Assembly: GCA_013538675.1 (NCBI GenBank)
Contig: JACAFJ010000001.1
Coordinates: 1-64,000 of the forward strand
Length of the DNA stretch: 64,000 nucleotides
Direction of reading: 5' to 3'
Source: Candidatus Nitrosocaldus tengchongensis
Lineage (GTDB): Archaea; Thermoproteota; Nitrososphaeria; Nitrososphaerales; Nitrosocaldaceae
Positions 9,504 through 17,958 of this stretch are shown here, in pieces; the stretch's first letter is position 1, and every line of letters begins with the position of its first letter. The notes under the pieces are model-generated. The model was not told the origin of the DNA. It ran no database searches and worked only from the letters and a program-made list of their open reading frames with translations. The position numbers and the translations under genes were made by a program.

Positions 9504-10314
9504 CTACTACTTGCTTACCTCTTGAATCCAGTGTTATGTCATCCCCTCCTCTCCCTCTATCTGCAACACCAGATCTTATCATTGCTAGTGATCCCTCAAG
9601 GTTCCTTGCATTGGAGAATGATTTAACTATCCCATTGAGCCTATCCCTTGCTGCGTTCTTCAATTCTCTAGCAGTCTCAACCATCAAAGGCATTGCTCTA
9701 GTTATGTTATCAACTATAGTTATGGTAGCGCTCCTTGCTGTTCTTGATAATGGGTTCAGATCAACTGCTATGACCTTCTTACCCATCCTTACAAGGGCTT
9801 CAGTCCTATCCCCATCCTCCAGTGGTACTAGCACAACATCAGCACTGTATATCCCATCCCTATCAACCCTTCTCCTCTCGCTCATGAGTTCTGGTATGCT
9901 CATGCTTGCCCTATCTCCTACCCCATACACTGTATGCGCACCATGCTCCTTGAGTAGCATCTCTATTGCCTTCTCACGCTCATAAGATCTGTAGAATAGG
10001 TTAACCTCTATCCTTGCGTTCAGGAGCGATGCTAACCTTACCACATCCCCTGCACATAGGCATGCAACGTTCCCGTTAACGGATACAACTGGATGCTCAG
10101 CAAGGAGCATAATTGCTACTGAAGCCCTTATAGCCTCCCTAGCATATACCGTTGTACGCTCTCCAAGCAGGTAATCGAATGCTTCTCCCCTCCCATGTGC
10201 TATAAGCCCTTGCTCAACTACTATCCCCTTCCTTAGGCACTCTACAAGCCTCTCCCTTACCCTCAACGACTCTGCTCTAGGATGGTTCTCTGGTATAATC
10301 AAGGACTCTTGCAC
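9481..10314 (-). CDS. 4-phosphopantoate-beta-alanine ligase (archaeal PPS)
   Basis: Condenses 4-phosphopantoate with beta-alanine using ATP; archaea use this enzyme with pantoate kinase instead of bacterial PanC/CoaA. Seen: the family opening IPENHPRAESLRVRERL, GLIAHGRGEAFDYLLGE, NVACLCAGDVVRLA and AVDLNPLSRTA. The start codon is GTG at 10314 and the reading frame overlaps the end of pantoate kinase by 38 bases; the family N terminus begins only a few residues in, which supports this start or a TTG just downstream. The 3' end overlaps panB. Confidence 0.93.
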   Translation of the reverse strand: MQESLIIPENHPRAESLRVRERLVECLRKGIVVEQGLIAHGRGEAFDYLLGERTTVYAREAIRASVAIMLLAEHPVVSVNGNVACLCAGDVVRLASLLNARIEVNLFYRSYEREKAIEMLLKEHGAHTVYGVGDRASMSIPELMSERRRVDRDGIYSADVVLVPLEDGDRTEALVRMGKKVIAVDLNPLSRTARSATITIVDNITRAMPLMVETARELKNAARDRLNGIVKSFSNARNLEGSLAMIRSGVADRGRGGDDITLDSRGKQVVGVMDDDG

Positions 10315-11305
10315 CCCTTGTATCTATGCTGCATGAGAGTAGATGGCACTGAGAGGTTGGAGAGGAGTATAGATCCCTGTAGTATGCTAGTAGACTCTTA
10401 ACATCTTCAACCTTATCATCCCTGACTATGGTGAATACGGTCTCTCCAAAGAGTGCTACCGATGCCTTGCAGCCTATACCATGCAAAGCATCTATAACCC
10501 TTGCTACTCTTTCCGTGATGAAACCTATCGACTTGGCAAACCTGAATGATAGATCAAGGAAGGTATCTACAGATCTGCTATCCTTGAGTACATTGAGCAT
10601 CTTCCCTCCCAACCCGTTTATCATGCCTATCCTGTTTGTAAGGAACTCCTTGGTTGAGTAAGGACTAATGCAGAGTACAAGCACGCTATAATCATCCAAC
10701 CTATACTTTATGTTCTCAACAACCCCTATGCCAGGTGCACCAGCCTTGAACCTCATCTCTAATCCTCCATGGTACTCTGCTATAACTGTACCAGCACCAC
10801 ATCTGCATGCTAGATCTGCCTTGTGTGCTATCCTTGCAGCCTCCTCATCACTAAGGTTCAGCATAAGAGCCCTATTAAGAGCATATGAGAGGCTCAGTGC
10901 TGCTGCTCCACTCGAGCCTAGGCCATAACCTATCGGGATATCTGTCTTGTGCATAACATCTATCTTTAACCTATGCCAATCTACCAACCTAAGGTACTCA
11001 TTTACCACGTAGAGCGATACATCTGCATCGTTGCAGGGTTTACCGTTTATAGATATGCTTACTTCTGCTGCTGATGTATTAACATAATTAGCATCCGCAT
11101 CATCGCATGGATATGGATGGATATGGACCTCAGTGGTTACACCCTTGCTTATGCATACACCAGCACCCCTGGAACCCTTGAGCAAGGGATCATCTAGCAT
11201 GAGTGTAGGGAACTCAACGAACCCAGTTATATGGCCTGGTGCAAATGCCCTTGCCCTAGCATACCAATCATGCATAACTACAGTTAGGTTGCTAGATGAG
11301 AGCAT
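10277..11305 (-). CDS. Pantoate kinase (GHMP family)
   Basis: Phosphorylates pantoate to 4-phosphopantoate, the archaeal entry to CoA synthesis. Seen: GHMP ATP-binding motif IPIGYGLGSSGAAALSLSYA at about 125-145, an N-terminal APGHITGFVE motif typical of PoK, and a C-terminal domain with GCKASVALFGETVF. First gene of the PoK-PPS-PanB-CoaBC run. Two ATGs (11305 and 11275) are possible; two TATA-like tracts in the divergent 36-base gap each fit one of them. The family usually begins near AFAPGHITG. Confidence 0.9.
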   Translation of the reverse strand: MLSSSNLTVVMHDWYARARAFAPGHITGFVEFPTLMLDDPLLKGSRGAGVCISKGVTTEVHIHPYPCDDADANYVNTSAAEVSISINGKPCNDADVSLYVVNEYLRLVDWHRLKIDVMHKTDIPIGYGLGSSGAAALSLSYALNRALMLNLSDEEAARIAHKADLACRCGAGTVIAEYHGGLEMRFKAGAPGIGVVENIKYRLDDYSVLVLCISPYSTKEFLTNRIGMINGLGGKMLNVLKDSRSVDTFLDLSFRFAKSIGFITERVARVIDALHGIGCKASVALFGETVFTIVRDDKVEDVKSLLAYYRDLYSSPTSQCHLLSCSIDTRGARVLDYTREPS

Positions 11306-11341
11306 ATATAAATAACGTTTAAAGAATATAAGCTGATTTAA
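11306..11341. promoter_or_regulatory. Divergent promoter region, pantoate kinase / AbrB-PhoU regulator
   Basis: Only 36 bases separate the start codons of the two divergent genes. The stretch holds TATA-like cttatattctttaaac on the minus strand and gtttaaagaatataag on the plus strand, so the two TATA elements overlap. Both messages are probably leaderless, and binding by one TBP/TFB complex would exclude the other. Confidence 0.45.
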
Positions 11342-12307
11342 ATGAAGTACACCAGAAAGGTGCAGAGGATAGGGAGCAGCCTACTCATCTCCCTCCCAAA
11401 GGAGTGGGTTGAGAGCAATGGCATAGATAGGGGTAGCATAATCCTGATAGAGAGTGCCAATGATAACTCTTTGAGGATATACCCAGCACTTGATGAGGTT
11501 AAAGAGAGCAAGGAGGTTGTGATCAACTATCCTTCACCATACTATGAGCCTATAGCAAACAAGATAACTGGAGCATACCTTCTAGGCTATGATCTTATAA
11601 AGGTTAAATCAAACACACCAATATCTTATGAGGAGAGGGAGAGTATAAAGGAGGCTATAGAGAGGCTTGTTAGCTTAGAGATAGTGGATGAGGATGCAAC
11701 CCATATAGTTGCACAGTTCCTGCTAGATGCAACAACGCTAGATGCTGAGAAGATACTCTATAGGATAAGTACTATAGTCTCTGGCATGTATAGGGATGTT
11801 ATAACTGCACTGCAGAGCAGGGATAAGGGCATACTAAAGAGCATAGTAAGGAGGGATGATGAGGTTGATAGGCAGTACTTCCTCCTTGTGAGGCTCTTGA
11901 GGAGTCTGCTGAAGGATCAGAGGTTAGCAGGCAGGATGAACCTAACGAGCATAGAGGTTCTGGATTACAGGCTAGCAGCACACCTGCTCGAGAGTGCTGG
12001 AGATGGTGCAGTTGAACTTGCAAGGGCTGTAGAGTCACTTCTAGAGTATGGAATATATGATCACAGCAACCTTGTAGAGATAGCAGAGGTGGTTAAGAGG
12101 ATACAGGACACCTCTGTCAAGGCATTCATAAGCCATGATAGGAAGGGCTCTATAGAGGTTATGAAGCAGTACTCTCAACTCAGTGAGTATATGTCAAGTA
12201 TAAAGCAGGATAAAGAAGATACTAAGGTTCTAGACTTTATGCATTTGCTAGACAAGTTTGCAAGGATATGGGTGGATATAGCTGACCTAGTCATGCCTAT
12301 ACCGTAG
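11342..12307 (+). CDS. AbrB-domain PhoU-like phosphate signalling regulator
   Basis: Archaeal protein combining a SpoVT-AbrB DNA-binding domain (about 1-48, KVQRIGSSLLISLPKEWVE) with a PhoU-type helical domain (about 110-310). In related archaea such proteins sit with phosphate transport genes. Here the nearest transporter is phnDCE 3 kb downstream, with the M1 peptidase between, so a link to phosphate or phosphonate control is inference. The start codon follows a TATA-like tract by about 26 bases. Confidence 0.85.
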   Translation: MKYTRKVQRIGSSLLISLPKEWVESNGIDRGSIILIESANDNSLRIYPALDEVKESKEVVINYPSPYYEPIANKITGAYLLGYDLIKVKSNTPISYEERESIKEAIERLVSLEIVDEDATHIVAQFLLDATTLDAEKILYRISTIVSGMYRDVITALQSRDKGILKSIVRRDDEVDRQYFLLVRLLRSLLKDQRLAGRMNLTSIEVLDYRLAAHLLESAGDGAVELARAVESLLEYGIYDHSNLVEIAEVVKRIQDTSVKAFISHDRKGSIEVMKQYSQLSEYMSSIKQDKEDTKVLDFMHLLDKFARIWVDIADLVMPIP

Positions 12308-12330
12308 ATAATAGGGAATAAGCTAATAAT

Positions 12331-12351
12331 AATAATAATAATAATAATAAT
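12331..12351. repeat. AAT trinucleotide microsatellite
   Basis: A run of about seven AAT/ATA units in the convergent gap between the AbrB-PhoU gene and the M1 peptidase gene. No gene or clear hairpin is seen here. Similar short trinucleotide tracts recur in the window, several inside coding regions. Confidence 0.75.
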
Positions 12352-12413
12352 AGCAACAAAAGCAGTAGAGTTAGTACCTCTACTTTTTATTCTAATCTAA
12401 CTCACTTACCTAG

Positions 12414-14930
12414 CTAGTCTGACTTGATCTCCCTCTCTAACATATCCAGCCTGCTCATCACATCCCTGCTCATACCCTTTAGCCTCTCTAGTTCATCCCT
12501 CATCTGTGCTATCTCCTTTGGCACCTGTGTAGCCTCCCTTATTGCAATCATCGCTTCCTCTGCAGCCCTTCTTACTCTAGCATCGAGATCGTTGTTCGCA
12601 ACCCATTCAAGGTCCCTAAACGCCTTCTGCTCCTGAGCCTCTGCAAGTGCCTTTATCGCATTAATCCTTACCCTGAACCAGTGATCCCTAAGCAGTTGTA
12701 TGAGATGATCTATAACCTTCTCATTACCCTTTGCATATTTGCTTAGTGCTAGGGTTGCTGCCTCCCTAACCCTGTTATGCTCCCCAAGCCTTGTATGGTC
12801 TATGAGCACTGGTATACTGAAATCATCCCTAACCTCACCAAAGGCAGCCATTGCTGCTGCTCTAACAACCTCATTATGGGACCTTATCTGGAGGGAGCCC
12901 ATGAGGTATGGTAATGCCTTCTTGCTCTTACTCTTCCCTATTGCAAGTACAGCCTCTGCCTGCACATAGTAACTCTCATCACTCTGCACTATCCTATTAA
13001 GCAATGGTATGCTATCCTCCCTTGCAAACTCTCCTATGGCTCTTACAACTGCTCTTCTAGCCTTTGGATGCCTGATATTCTCTACTATGCTTGTAAGTGC
13101 ATTGTATGCTTTTTCACCCTTTATGCTTGCCAATGCCTTTGCTGCCTCTGCAGCAACGCCCCAGAATGCATCACCAACTATTGCATCCCTCAACGCATTT
13201 ATAACATCATCAGAGTCCATGGCAGTGCTTGCTAGAGCCCTTGCAGCGGTTATCCTCTCAACAGTATTGCCATGCTTCAGCATCGCTATGAGCATATGCT
13301 TATCTATCCTCAACTCTGTTATCTTCTTCAATGGAATTTTGTTGAGTGGATCTATGCTTACGTAGAGAGGTTCTTGCTTGATAGGCACATATATGCTATG
13401 CTCCTTAGCCTCTACATTTACTGTGATCTGCTCCCTCTTCCCATCGCTGCTCACTACATGCACATCGAGCGGGAACCTGAATGGTTTACCCTCATCCATG
13501 CTCTGCACCTGTACCATGTTAATGCCGAGCATCTTACCATCATGGTTGTAATCAACCCTGATCTTAAGCTCTGGATGCCCTGCCCTATACAGCCACTGCT
13601 CAAAGAACTCTTGCAGACTATAGCCAGTTGCATCCTCACAACATCTTCTGAACTCCTCGCTCTCAACACTGCTCAACCTGAACCTCTCTAGGTAGTTCTT
13701 GATGGCTCTCTTGAACTGCTTATCCCCGATCATGCATCTTAGCATGTGAAGGATACAGGCACCCTTCTCATACGCATGTCTGTCGAATAGATCATCTGGA
13801 TGTTTGTAAACGTTTGTAACTATGGCTCTTGCATAGCGTTTACTGCATTCCTCAAAGTACTCATTCGCATACTGCATGATGTAGTAGTTGAACTCATCCT
13901 CCCCCCTGCTATGTAGCCAGTAGAGTGCCTCAAAGTAAGTTGCAAACGACTCGTTCAGCCATATATGCTGCCAATCCCTACACGTTACCAGATCACCAAA
14001 CCACTGGTGTGCGAGTTCATGTGCAACAAGATGATCACTTGTAAAGTCTATATGGGCTCTTTTATCATGCAGTGTCTCTACTGTAAGCGTAGTAGTGTTT
14101 ATGTTCTCCATCCCTCCATATATAAAGTCATCAACCGTAACCTGAGCGTACTTGCTGTATGGGTACTTCACACCGGTATACTCCTCAAAGAACCTCACCA
14201 TATCCTTTGTATTTGCAAATGAGAGTTCAGCATAGTCAGCAATATCCTCTGGCACGTAGTAGAGTAGTTCTACACCATTGTACTCATCCCTCAACTCCTT
14301 GAACCTTCCTATTGCTAGCGAGGTTAGGTATGCTGGATGTGCACACTCCTCAAGCCAATGGTACCTCTTGTATGAGCCATTGTCTTCAACACCAACAAGC
14401 CTACCATTACTTACTGCTATGAACCCATCTGGCACATCAACTATGATCTCGCTTGTAAACCTCATATCTGGGTGATCAACACATACAAACCAGTACTTTG
14501 AATATACACTCTCTCCTTGAGTCCATGCTTGCAATCTTCTCCTTGGGTAATGCTCATCAGGCTTTATGAAGTGTAACCCTTTCCTTGACCTAGCACTGTA
14601 CTCTATTGCTAACTTTATGCTCTCCCCCTCTCTGAGTTCTGTAGGGAGTTCAATCCTCAACCTCTCATCTACATGCTTGAAGGTTAACTCCTGCTCCCCA
14701 AGCGTAACCCTTGCTATGTTCAGTTCAGCAGCATCAAGCACTATACTCCCAAGTCCTTCACTGTTAGCAGTGATCTCAATCTCTTCCCTAGCATTTATGC
14801 TACCTTCATTAAGATCTGGCTTAAGTTCAAGCTTTATGTGCTTGATCAGGAATGGCTTTGATGGCGCATAATGTGCTCTACTGCCTGGAAGCTCAAACCT
14901 CTTGCTATTGCTTGCTCCTGCTCTATTCAT
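12414..14930 (-). CDS. M1 family zinc aminopeptidase with C-terminal HEAT repeats
   Basis: Removes N-terminal residues from peptides. Seen: substrate motif GGMEN at 272-276, zinc motif HELAH at 304-308 with the third ligand Glu327 in NESFATYF at the expected distance, and an N-terminal beta-saddle. From about residue 525 the protein is alpha-helical HEAT/PBS-lyase-like repeats (units such as ITAARALAS, AVVRAIGEFA, VVRAAAMAAFGEV, RVREAATLALSKYA), ending in a short coiled-coil (about 800-838). At 838 aa this replaces the ordinary ERAP-type C-terminal domain. Transcribed alone; a minus-strand TATA-like tract lies at about 14951-14965. Confidence 0.93.
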   Translation of the reverse strand: MNRAGASNSKRFELPGSRAHYAPSKPFLIKHIKLELKPDLNEGSINAREEIEITANSEGLGSIVLDAAELNIARVTLGEQELTFKHVDERLRIELPTELREGESIKLAIEYSARSRKGLHFIKPDEHYPRRRLQAWTQGESVYSKYWFVCVDHPDMRFTSEIIVDVPDGFIAVSNGRLVGVEDNGSYKRYHWLEECAHPAYLTSLAIGRFKELRDEYNGVELLYYVPEDIADYAELSFANTKDMVRFFEEYTGVKYPYSKYAQVTVDDFIYGGMENINTTTLTVETLHDKRAHIDFTSDHLVAHELAHQWFGDLVTCRDWQHIWLNESFATYFEALYWLHSRGEDEFNYYIMQYANEYFEECSKRYARAIVTNVYKHPDDLFDRHAYEKGACILHMLRCMIGDKQFKRAIKNYLERFRLSSVESEEFRRCCEDATGYSLQEFFEQWLYRAGHPELKIRVDYNHDGKMLGINMVQVQSMDEGKPFRFPLDVHVVSSDGKREQITVNVEAKEHSIYVPIKQEPLYVSIDPLNKIPLKKITELRIDKHMLIAMLKHGNTVERITAARALASTAMDSDDVINALRDAIVGDAFWGVAAEAAKALASIKGEKAYNALTSIVENIRHPKARRAVVRAIGEFAREDSIPLLNRIVQSDESYYVQAEAVLAIGKSKSKKALPYLMGSLQIRSHNEVVRAAAMAAFGEVRDDFSIPVLIDHTRLGEHNRVREAATLALSKYAKGNEKVIDHLIQLLRDHWFRVRINAIKALAEAQEQKAFRDLEWVANNDLDARVRRAAEEAMIAIREATQVPKEIAQMRDELERLKGMSRDVMSRLDMLEREIKSD

Positions 14931-14953
14931 GATTCAGCATCATCCTCTGCCAT

Positions 14954-14960
14954 AAAAAAA
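14954..14960 (-). terminator. T7 run after candidate sRNA
   Basis: Seven A on the plus strand read as T7 on the minus strand, 11 bases after the possible D box of the candidate C/D RNA. Oligo-T runs end transcription in archaea. The same tract is close to the TATA-like region of the M1 peptidase gene, so it could serve both or only the latter. Confidence 0.3.
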
Positions 14961-14968
14961 TATTATCA

Positions 14969-15034
14969 TATCAGGGGAGGGGTGTATCTCCTCATCTCCC
15001 ATACGGGATCGGTGTAGGTCAATCTCATCAGCAG
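14969..15034 (-). ncRNA. Candidate C/D box sRNA
   Basis: A GC-rich island in an otherwise AT-rich 200-base gap. On the minus strand it carries TGATGA (15030-15025, box C), CCGA (15012-15009, weak D'), GAGATGA (14998-14992, C' with one mismatch) and CTGA (14974-14971, box D). An ATAAAT tract at 15060-15055 is placed about 26 bases before box C, and a T7 run follows box D. The 12-base C-to-D' guide is normal, but the D'-C' spacer (10) and second guide (17) are longer than usual. The rRNA or tRNA target was not identified. A competing view is a 7-bp hairpin (14973-14979 with 15043-15049). Confidence 0.4.
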
Positions 15035-15098
15035 GGTATCTTCTCCCCTCGGAGATTTATTCTTGCTTGCTAATATTGTATAACGGGGTTATAACAAT

Positions 15099-15131
15099 GT
15101 TTAAATAGGTTAGCCTAATTAGCCTAGCCTA
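15099..15131 (+). promoter_or_regulatory. phnD promoter with three TAGCCTA copies
   Basis: TATA-like gtttaaatag at 15099-15108 lies about 28 bases before the ATG at 15132. Between them are three copies of TAGCCTA (15111-15117, 15120-15126, 15125-15131). They occupy the transcription start and so could be an operator. The same aattagcctagc word occurs upstream of the TRASH-Lrp gene near 56060-56071. Confidence 0.5.
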
Positions 15132-16088
15132 ATGAGATACGTGCAGATAGCTGCTGTTGTGGCAGCAGCACTCGTAGTAACTGGATTGGCTGCATCTAGC
15201 ATAATACATGCGGAAGCACAGGCACAGCAGAGGCTCAACAAACTTGTTATAGTTGTGCAACCAATACCAAGGGATAGGGTGGTTGCTGAAGCAGCAGAGC
15301 TTGAGAAGTACTTCGAGGATAGGCTTGGCATGGATGTTGAGATACTCTTCCCACAGAACAACGCTGCAATAGTTGAGAGTATGAGGTTCGGGCATGCACA
15401 TGTTGCTCTAGGCGTTGGCTCACTTGTAGGAGCTATGATAACAAAGCATGCTGATGTTGTTGCACCAATGCTTGTAGAGAGGAGATCTGTGTTCATAGGC
15501 GAGGAGCAGCATGTACTCAACTACTACTACTCATACTGGATAGTGCTCAAGGATGCTCCCTATAACTCGTTAGAGGAGTTGAGGGGCAAGAAGGTCTGCT
15601 TCCCAAGCGAGACATCAACATCTGGCTTTGTTATGCCAATGAAGACGCTGGTTGAGCAGGGTTATGTTAAGCCAATAGATGCAAGTAAGAGGCCTGTAGA
15701 CCTTCCAAACCAGTTCTTTGGCGAGGTTGTGTTTGGTGGAGGATATGCCCAATGCTGGGAGGCATTGAAGCAGAGGCAAGTAGATGTTACTGTTACTGCA
15801 GGGGATGTGCCAGCTAAGCTGTATCAGGAGGCTATTGGGAATAGCAAGGTACTTGAGCAGAATGGACCAGTACCAGCACATGTAACACTCATCTCAAAGA
15901 ACCTTCCAAAGGATGTTAAGATGAAGCTATGGAGTGCACTAAGAGACCTTAACAAGGAGCCAGAGAAGGTGCAGAAGTTTGTATCAGCAATCTTTGTGAA
16001 GTTTGGGATAAGGTATGAATCACAGCATCTAGGATCATTGATGGATGCCCTAAGGGTTACAGGGCTTGATAATGTGATAAGGATATGA
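15132..16088 (+). CDS. phnD: Phosphate/phosphite/phosphonate ABC transporter substrate-binding protein
   Basis: Extracellular binding protein of the PhnD family. Seen: signal peptide or membrane anchor at about 5-32 (VAAALVVTGLAASSIIHAEA) without a lipobox cysteine, the PhnD core with ERRSVFIGEEQHVLNYYYSY, the phosphate-binding loop ETSTSGFVMP at about 158-167 and FGGGYAQCWEAL. It overlaps phnC by 4 bases (ATGA). No phosphonate lyase or phosphite dehydrogenase gene is present, so the ligand could be phosphate, phosphite or a phosphonate. Confidence 0.92.
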   Translation: MRYVQIAAVVAAALVVTGLAASSIIHAEAQAQQRLNKLVIVVQPIPRDRVVAEAAELEKYFEDRLGMDVEILFPQNNAAIVESMRFGHAHVALGVGSLVGAMITKHADVVAPMLVERRSVFIGEEQHVLNYYYSYWIVLKDAPYNSLEELRGKKVCFPSETSTSGFVMPMKTLVEQGYVKPIDASKRPVDLPNQFFGEVVFGGGYAQCWEALKQRQVDVTVTAGDVPAKLYQEAIGNSKVLEQNGPVPAHVTLISKNLPKDVKMKLWSALRDLNKEPEKVQKFVSAIFVKFGIRYESQHLGSLMDALRVTGLDNVIRI

Positions 16089-16813
16089 TCGTACAAGGCA
16101 GAGAGGATGCAATAGAAGAGACTGTAGGAAGCATGTACGCAGTTGAGGCTATAGACCTAGCATATGGCTACAATAACAACAGCATCTTATTTGATAATGT
16201 TAACCTTGCTGTAGAGCATGGGAAGAGTATAGCAATAATGGGGAGGAGTGGTTCTGGCAAGAGTACACTTCTCAGGATAATCAATGGTGCTATAAGACCT
16301 TCAAGGGGTAGTGTAAGGATCCTTGGCATAAGGGTAGATGGCAGATACAACAATGGGCTAAGGAAGAGGGTAGCATACATACCCCAGAGCCTTGGGCTTG
16401 TTGAGAACGCAACAGTGCTTGAGAATGTACTGCTAGCCAAGGCATCAGAGTCACAGGTTAGGGCACTCCTTGGGTTATGGAAGAAGGAGTATATAGATGA
16501 GGCTATGGGCATACTGAAGAGTATAGGCTTACATGAGAAGGCAAGGAGCAAGGTTAACAGGTTGAGTGGAGGGGAGAGGCAGAGGGTTGCTATTGCTAGA
16601 GCACTAATGCAGGGGGCAGAGGTTGTGCTTGCTGATGAGCCAGTATCAAATCTAGATCGGGATAATGCACACTCTATACTAGATATATTCAGGCGTATGA
16701 GCAAGAACAACTCTAGATCATCCCTTATAGTGATGCATGATAAGGCACTTGCTGAGGAGTATGCTGATGAGGCGTATCTACTTGCTGATGGGAGGCTAGC
16801 AAGGTTATGGTGA
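16085..16813 (+). CDS. phnC: Phosphonate-type ABC transporter ATP-binding protein
   Basis: ATPase of the PhnCDE importer. Seen: Walker A GRSGSGKST at about 56-64, Q-loop IPQSLGL, signature LSGGERQR, Walker B VVLADEPVSNLD and the switch His in VMHD. Starts in ATGA overlap with phnD. The N-terminal first about 15 residues precede the usual start region; an internal ATG (MYAVEAIDL) at 16133 is an alternative start. Confidence 0.93.
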   Translation: MIVQGREDAIEETVGSMYAVEAIDLAYGYNNNSILFDNVNLAVEHGKSIAIMGRSGSGKSTLLRIINGAIRPSRGSVRILGIRVDGRYNNGLRKRVAYIPQSLGLVENATVLENVLLAKASESQVRALLGLWKKEYIDEAMGILKSIGLHEKARSKVNRLSGGERQRVAIARALMQGAEVVLADEPVSNLDRDNAHSILDIFRRMSKNNSRSSLIVMHDKALAEEYADEAYLLADGRLARLW

Positions 16814-16819
16814 TATCTG

Positions 16820-17545
16820 ATGATGGTATGGGCTCTACTACTCATAGCTGTAATCTTGGCATACTTTCTAGGCCTAATAGACCTTGATTCATGGCTCAAG
16901 GCATCAAGGAACCTCTCAACATTTGCTTCTGATCTCTACATCAGGGTTGATCTGCTTCCAGACGCTCTTCATGCTGTTGGTGAGACCTTCATCATAGCAC
17001 TCTTTGGTACAGTAGTTGGTGCACTCATCTCCTATCCGTTATCTGCAATGTCTGCTCAGGGTGTAACTGCTAGATGGTTATCCTTAGCGATAAGGACTGT
17101 CTCTAACGTGCTTAGAACAGTGCCAGCGATATTCTGGGGTATACTATTCGTTGTGATGTTTGGACCAGGGAACGTTGCTGGTGCAGTTGCTCTAGCCCTT
17201 TACACAGCAGGCTACCTCTCAAAGTTCTTCTATGAGACATTTGAGAACGTTAATAAGGAGCATTACGAGGCATTGGGCTCTCTAGCATTGCCATGGATGG
17301 TCATGGCAAAGGCACTCTTCAAGCATACAGAGAAGCAGATGGTAAGCCATACGATGTTCATGTTCGAGTACAACCTCAGGACTGCAAGCATACTAGGCAT
17401 AGTTGGTGCTGGAGGGATAGGCTACTACATAACACAGTATGTTAGCATACTGAACTATGCTGCAGCATTCACATTCTTCATGGTCATACTGCTCTTTGTA
17501 TTCCTTGTTGACGGTGTAAGTTATATAATAAGAAAGAAGATGTAA
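16820..17545 (+). CDS. phnE: Phosphonate-type ABC transporter permease
   Basis: Membrane channel of the PhnCDE importer, with about six hydrophobic segments. The EAA loop that contacts the ATPase is visible as EHYEALGSLALPWMVMAKAL near 150-170, and GAGGIGYYI follows. It lies 6 bases after phnC, in the same operon. Length 241 aa is normal for one PhnE copy. Confidence 0.92.
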   Translation: MMVWALLLIAVILAYFLGLIDLDSWLKASRNLSTFASDLYIRVDLLPDALHAVGETFIIALFGTVVGALISYPLSAMSAQGVTARWLSLAIRTVSNVLRTVPAIFWGILFVVMFGPGNVAGAVALALYTAGYLSKFFYETFENVNKEHYEALGSLALPWMVMAKALFKHTEKQMVSHTMFMFEYNLRTASILGIVGAGGIGYYITQYVSILNYAAAFTFFMVILLFVFLVDGVSYIIRKKM

Positions 17546-17658
17546 TATATTATTTCCTTCTTCTATTCACAGATCTGCTTACTTGCTCCATTTTTGATTT
17601 TAATTCTATCTTGGAGATCATTTATAACATTTAATTATCACCTTTGAGATAATAATGT

Positions 17659-17958
17659 ATGCGAGAAGAAGAGGAATGGTGGTACTCAAAGTGGCTCTTC
17701 CCCTTGTTCATAGGTGCAGTATTTGCTATTGCGTTATTTGCTATGATACCAAACCTTCCCTGGGTCAAGAATGAGGTTAGTGAGAGTTCCACAGTCGTAT
17801 CTGTTAACGGTTCCTCATGCACTGTAGAGACCGATTCACATAGGTTGATAAATATATCAAACTGCATGGATCATGAGGTAGGGGATAAGGTTAGTGTGAA
17901 GTATAGAGAGTCCACATCTGCAGGAGAGTTAACTAACGTATCTTCCGTTGCTCCTTAG
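17659..17958 (+). CDS. Small single-pass membrane protein, unknown function
   Basis: 99 aa. Seen: a charged N terminus (MREEEEWWYSKW), one transmembrane helix at about 13-31 and an extracytoplasmic tail with two cysteines (Cys48, Cys58) that could form a disulfide. No family recognised. Its 3' end overlaps the convergent Nudix gene by 30 bases. A TATA-like element is not clear; the preceding gap of 113 bases after phnE holds no other gene. Confidence 0.6.
   Translation: MREEEEWWYSKWLFPLFIGAVFAIALFAMIPNLPWVKNEVSESSTVVSVNGSSCTVETDSHRLINISNCMDHEVGDKVSVKYRESTSAGELTNVSSVAP

Noticed and set aside
13272-13691. 139-aa plus-strand frame inside the M1 peptidase gene
   Set aside because: It is antisense to a complete catalytic gene and its sequence is a Leu/His-rich shadow without any domain.
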